From assembly GCA_004555335.1 (NCBI GenBank), contig SFII01000019.1, forward strand, positions 1-16,654: 16,654 nucleotides of DNA, given 5' to 3'. This stretch comes from Coriobacteriaceae bacterium. GTDB lineage: Bacteria; Actinomycetota; Coriobacteriia; Coriobacteriales; Eggerthellaceae. Position numbers and translations under genes: made by a program. A model generated the notes under the pieces. It saw only the letters and a list, made by a program, of their open reading frames with translations, searched no databases and was not told the origin of the DNA. Each line of letters starts with the position of its first letter. Position 1 is the first letter of the stretch. Shown piece after piece: positions 15,610 to 16,654 of the stretch.

Positions 15610-16428
15610 ATGAGGAAACCTGAATCGCATTCCCTGCCTGCAAACCGACTTTCCCAGCGCATGCTGGCGATACTGCTTTCCCTGGTACTTGCGGTATCGA
15701 TGCGCCCTTTGCCCTCCTATGCGGATGAGGGGTCGGCAACTCTTGAGGGGGCGACCGACGCCCAGGTGGCAGAAGATGCACCCGCGCTTGAGGCGGATGC
15801 TGCCGAAACGGGAGACGCCTCCGTCGATGGGGGCCAGGCACTCGATACGGATCTCCTGACGGACCAGGGTGACCCCGAGGCACAAACCGATCCGCAGGGG
15901 CAGCAGGAGCTGCGCATCATCGGCGATGAGGGCGCTGCGAGGTATTCCCTGCAAGCGGAGAACTCAACCGGCTTTGCCATAGAGGGCCTGGAGGTAAAGG
16001 CCTCTGCTTCTGATGATTGGCGTGCGCTTGCGATGGGGACGGACTGGGCTTGGGCCGCTGACGAGGCGGTGATGCTCTGCCTTCCCGACCTGCGCGATAC
16101 CGTCGATCCCGCCTTGCTGGGGCAGGTGGGGAACGACTCCGCCTACGACCTGCGCATTCTTGCGGCAGGGGAATCGTACGACCTCCATGCAGTGCTCTTT
16201 GACGACGTGGAATCCGTGCGTTTCTGCTGGGATGCGGAAAACGGCATCTACTTCCTGGAGATGGGCTATCCCGACGGACGCATTGCGAGCACGTTCGAGG
16301 CGGAAATCGCCATCCGCGATGCGGAGGCGGCGGCCGAAAGCCAGGACACCGCCTTGGAGCCGGCAGCCGAGCAGGGAAAGCCAGGACACCGCCTTGGAGC
16401 CGGCAGCCGAGCAGGGAGAGTTTGCTGA
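15610..16428 (+). CDS. Unrecognised secreted acidic protein, 3' end frameshifted
   Basis: I do not recognise a named family. The 272-residue reading begins with a clear Sec signal peptide: basic start, hydrophobic core MLAILLSLVLAVSM, probable cleavage after SYA (Ala38). An Asp/Glu/Ala-rich segment (39-105) follows, then a folded-looking domain at about 110-235 containing ENSTGFAIEGLEVKAS, DEAVMLCLP, YDLRI and NGIYFLEMGY. From memory this pattern resembles beta-rich domains in Gram-positive lipoproteins and surface proteins, unverified. The ATG at 15610 is chosen for its perfect AAGGAGG at 15595-15601; an ATG at 15592 is upstream. A 40-bp tandem duplication near the 3' end shifts the frame, so the last 16 residues (from KPGHRL) are aberrant and the stop at 16428 is premature. 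Without the duplication it would be 314 residues, ending at 16594. An envelope location is inferred. Confidence 0.7.
   Translation: MRKPESHSLPANRLSQRMLAILLSLVLAVSMRPLPSYADEGSATLEGATDAQVAEDAPALEADAAETGDASVDGGQALDTDLLTDQGDPEAQTDPQGQQELRIIGDEGAARYSLQAENSTGFAIEGLEVKASASDDWRALAMGTDWAWAADEAVMLCLPDLRDTVDPALLGQVGNDSAYDLRILAAGESYDLHAVLFDDVESVRFCWDAENGIYFLEMGYPDGRIASTFEAEIAIRDAEAAAESQDTALEPAAEQGKPGHRLGAGSRAGRVC
16336..16417 (+). repeat. 40-bp tandem duplication causing a frameshift
   Basis: The stretch 16336-16377 is repeated exactly at 16376-16417 with a period of 40 bp. Since 40 is not a multiple of three, the second copy is read in another frame and leads to TGA at 16426-16428. Removing one copy joins AAEQG to EFADEGAPDD and restores a long acidic reading frame. 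The exact identity suggests a recent event or an assembly or read error. Confidence 0.95.
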
Positions 16429-16594
16429 CGAGGGTGCCCCGGATGATGCGATGCCTGCCGGACGGGGGGAAGGTGCCGATTCGGCTGAGGCCGATGCGCA
16501 GGACGATGTCGGTGATGGCGGCGCTGCCGAAGGGGCTTCCCGGGATGACGAAAACGGAGGCTTCGGTAGTTTGTGTGACAAGGGGCTAGCCTAG
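16418..16594 (+). pseudogene. Out-of-frame 3' remainder of the secreted protein gene
   Basis: After the second repeat copy, the frame ending in TAG at 16592-16594 encodes EFADEGAPDD and on to a D/E/G/A-rich stretch ending FGSLCDKGLA. Its composition matches the acidic segment after the signal peptide of the upstream reading, supporting the view that it was once the same gene. It has no start or ribosome-binding site of its own. The last dozen or so residues look unlike the rest and might come from foreign sequence joined at about 16565-16580. Confidence 0.6.
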
Positions 16595-16654
16595 GCAGCA
16601 ACGCTCTTCGCTCCCTTCACGCCCTTCTTCCTCGCCTTCACCGGGCGACCCGGG
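16591..16654 (-). CDS. Possible C-terminus of a lysine-rich protein (partial)
   Basis: Read on the minus strand from the right edge, the frame encodes PGRPVKARKKGVKGAKSVAA followed by TAG (complement of 16591-16593). The regular basic pattern looks like a genuine C-terminal tail, and the stop overlaps the stop of the plus-strand reading by 3 nt in a convergent arrangement. Only 20 codons are visible, so no family can be named; a transposase or another DNA-binding protein is one possibility. The alternative is chance in a GC-rich sequence. Confidence 0.35.
   Translation of the reverse strand, partial: PGRPVKARKKGVKGAKSVAA

Overview
The window looks like a housekeeping segment of a GC-rich actinobacterial chromosome, most probably class Coriobacteriia (Eggerthella/Slackia/Olsenella-type). 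The clues are a two-subunit glycyl-tRNA synthetase (glyQ+glyS) in an otherwise actinobacterial-looking, G/C-ending codon context, the gene order ftsY-ffh-rpsP-khpA-rimM-trmD, and a one-piece tmRNA. The taxon is an inference from memory of gene order, not from a search.

Layout. Bases 1-2785: protein targeting, with FtsY (5' end cut by the window edge) and Ffh, the receptor and signal-sequence-binding GTPase of the SRP pathway. 2850-4744: a ribosome and tRNA maturation operon behind its own promoter (rpsP, khpA, rimM, trmD, tightly spaced or overlapping), closed by a 10-bp-stem terminator at 4765-4788. The usual last gene of that operon, rplS, is absent. 4827-12106: lepB, glyQ, glyS, ppsR and ppdK, all on + with short gaps, ending in a terminator at 12167-12200. 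The last two form a self-contained pair, PEP-forming pyruvate phosphate dikinase and the kinase/phosphorylase that switches it. 12270-12789: ssrA (tmRNA) with promoter, encoded CCA and strong terminator; the deduced tag is GKTNTGRMALAA. 13003-15010: murI, rdgB and a DUF523 protein, a probable small operon combining cell-wall precursor supply with nucleotide-pool cleaning. 15200-15436: tRNA-Pro(TGG) and tRNA-Gly(TCC) with promoter and shared terminator. 15610-16594: an unrecognised secreted acidic protein whose reading frame is broken by a 40-bp tandem duplication. 16591-16654: the possible C-terminus of a lysine-rich protein on the minus strand, running off the right edge.

Most of the window is conserved core machinery and I do not see a new multi-gene system. 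The parts most worth a second look are (a) the FtsY acidic tail plus amphipathic end placed at the C-terminus rather than the N-terminus, (b) the 40-bp out-of-frame duplication in the secreted protein, which could be a phase-variable switch, a young pseudogene or an assembly error, and (c) the abrupt change at the right edge, which could be the border of a mobile element. No CRISPR array, complete insertion sequence, attachment site or replication origin was seen.
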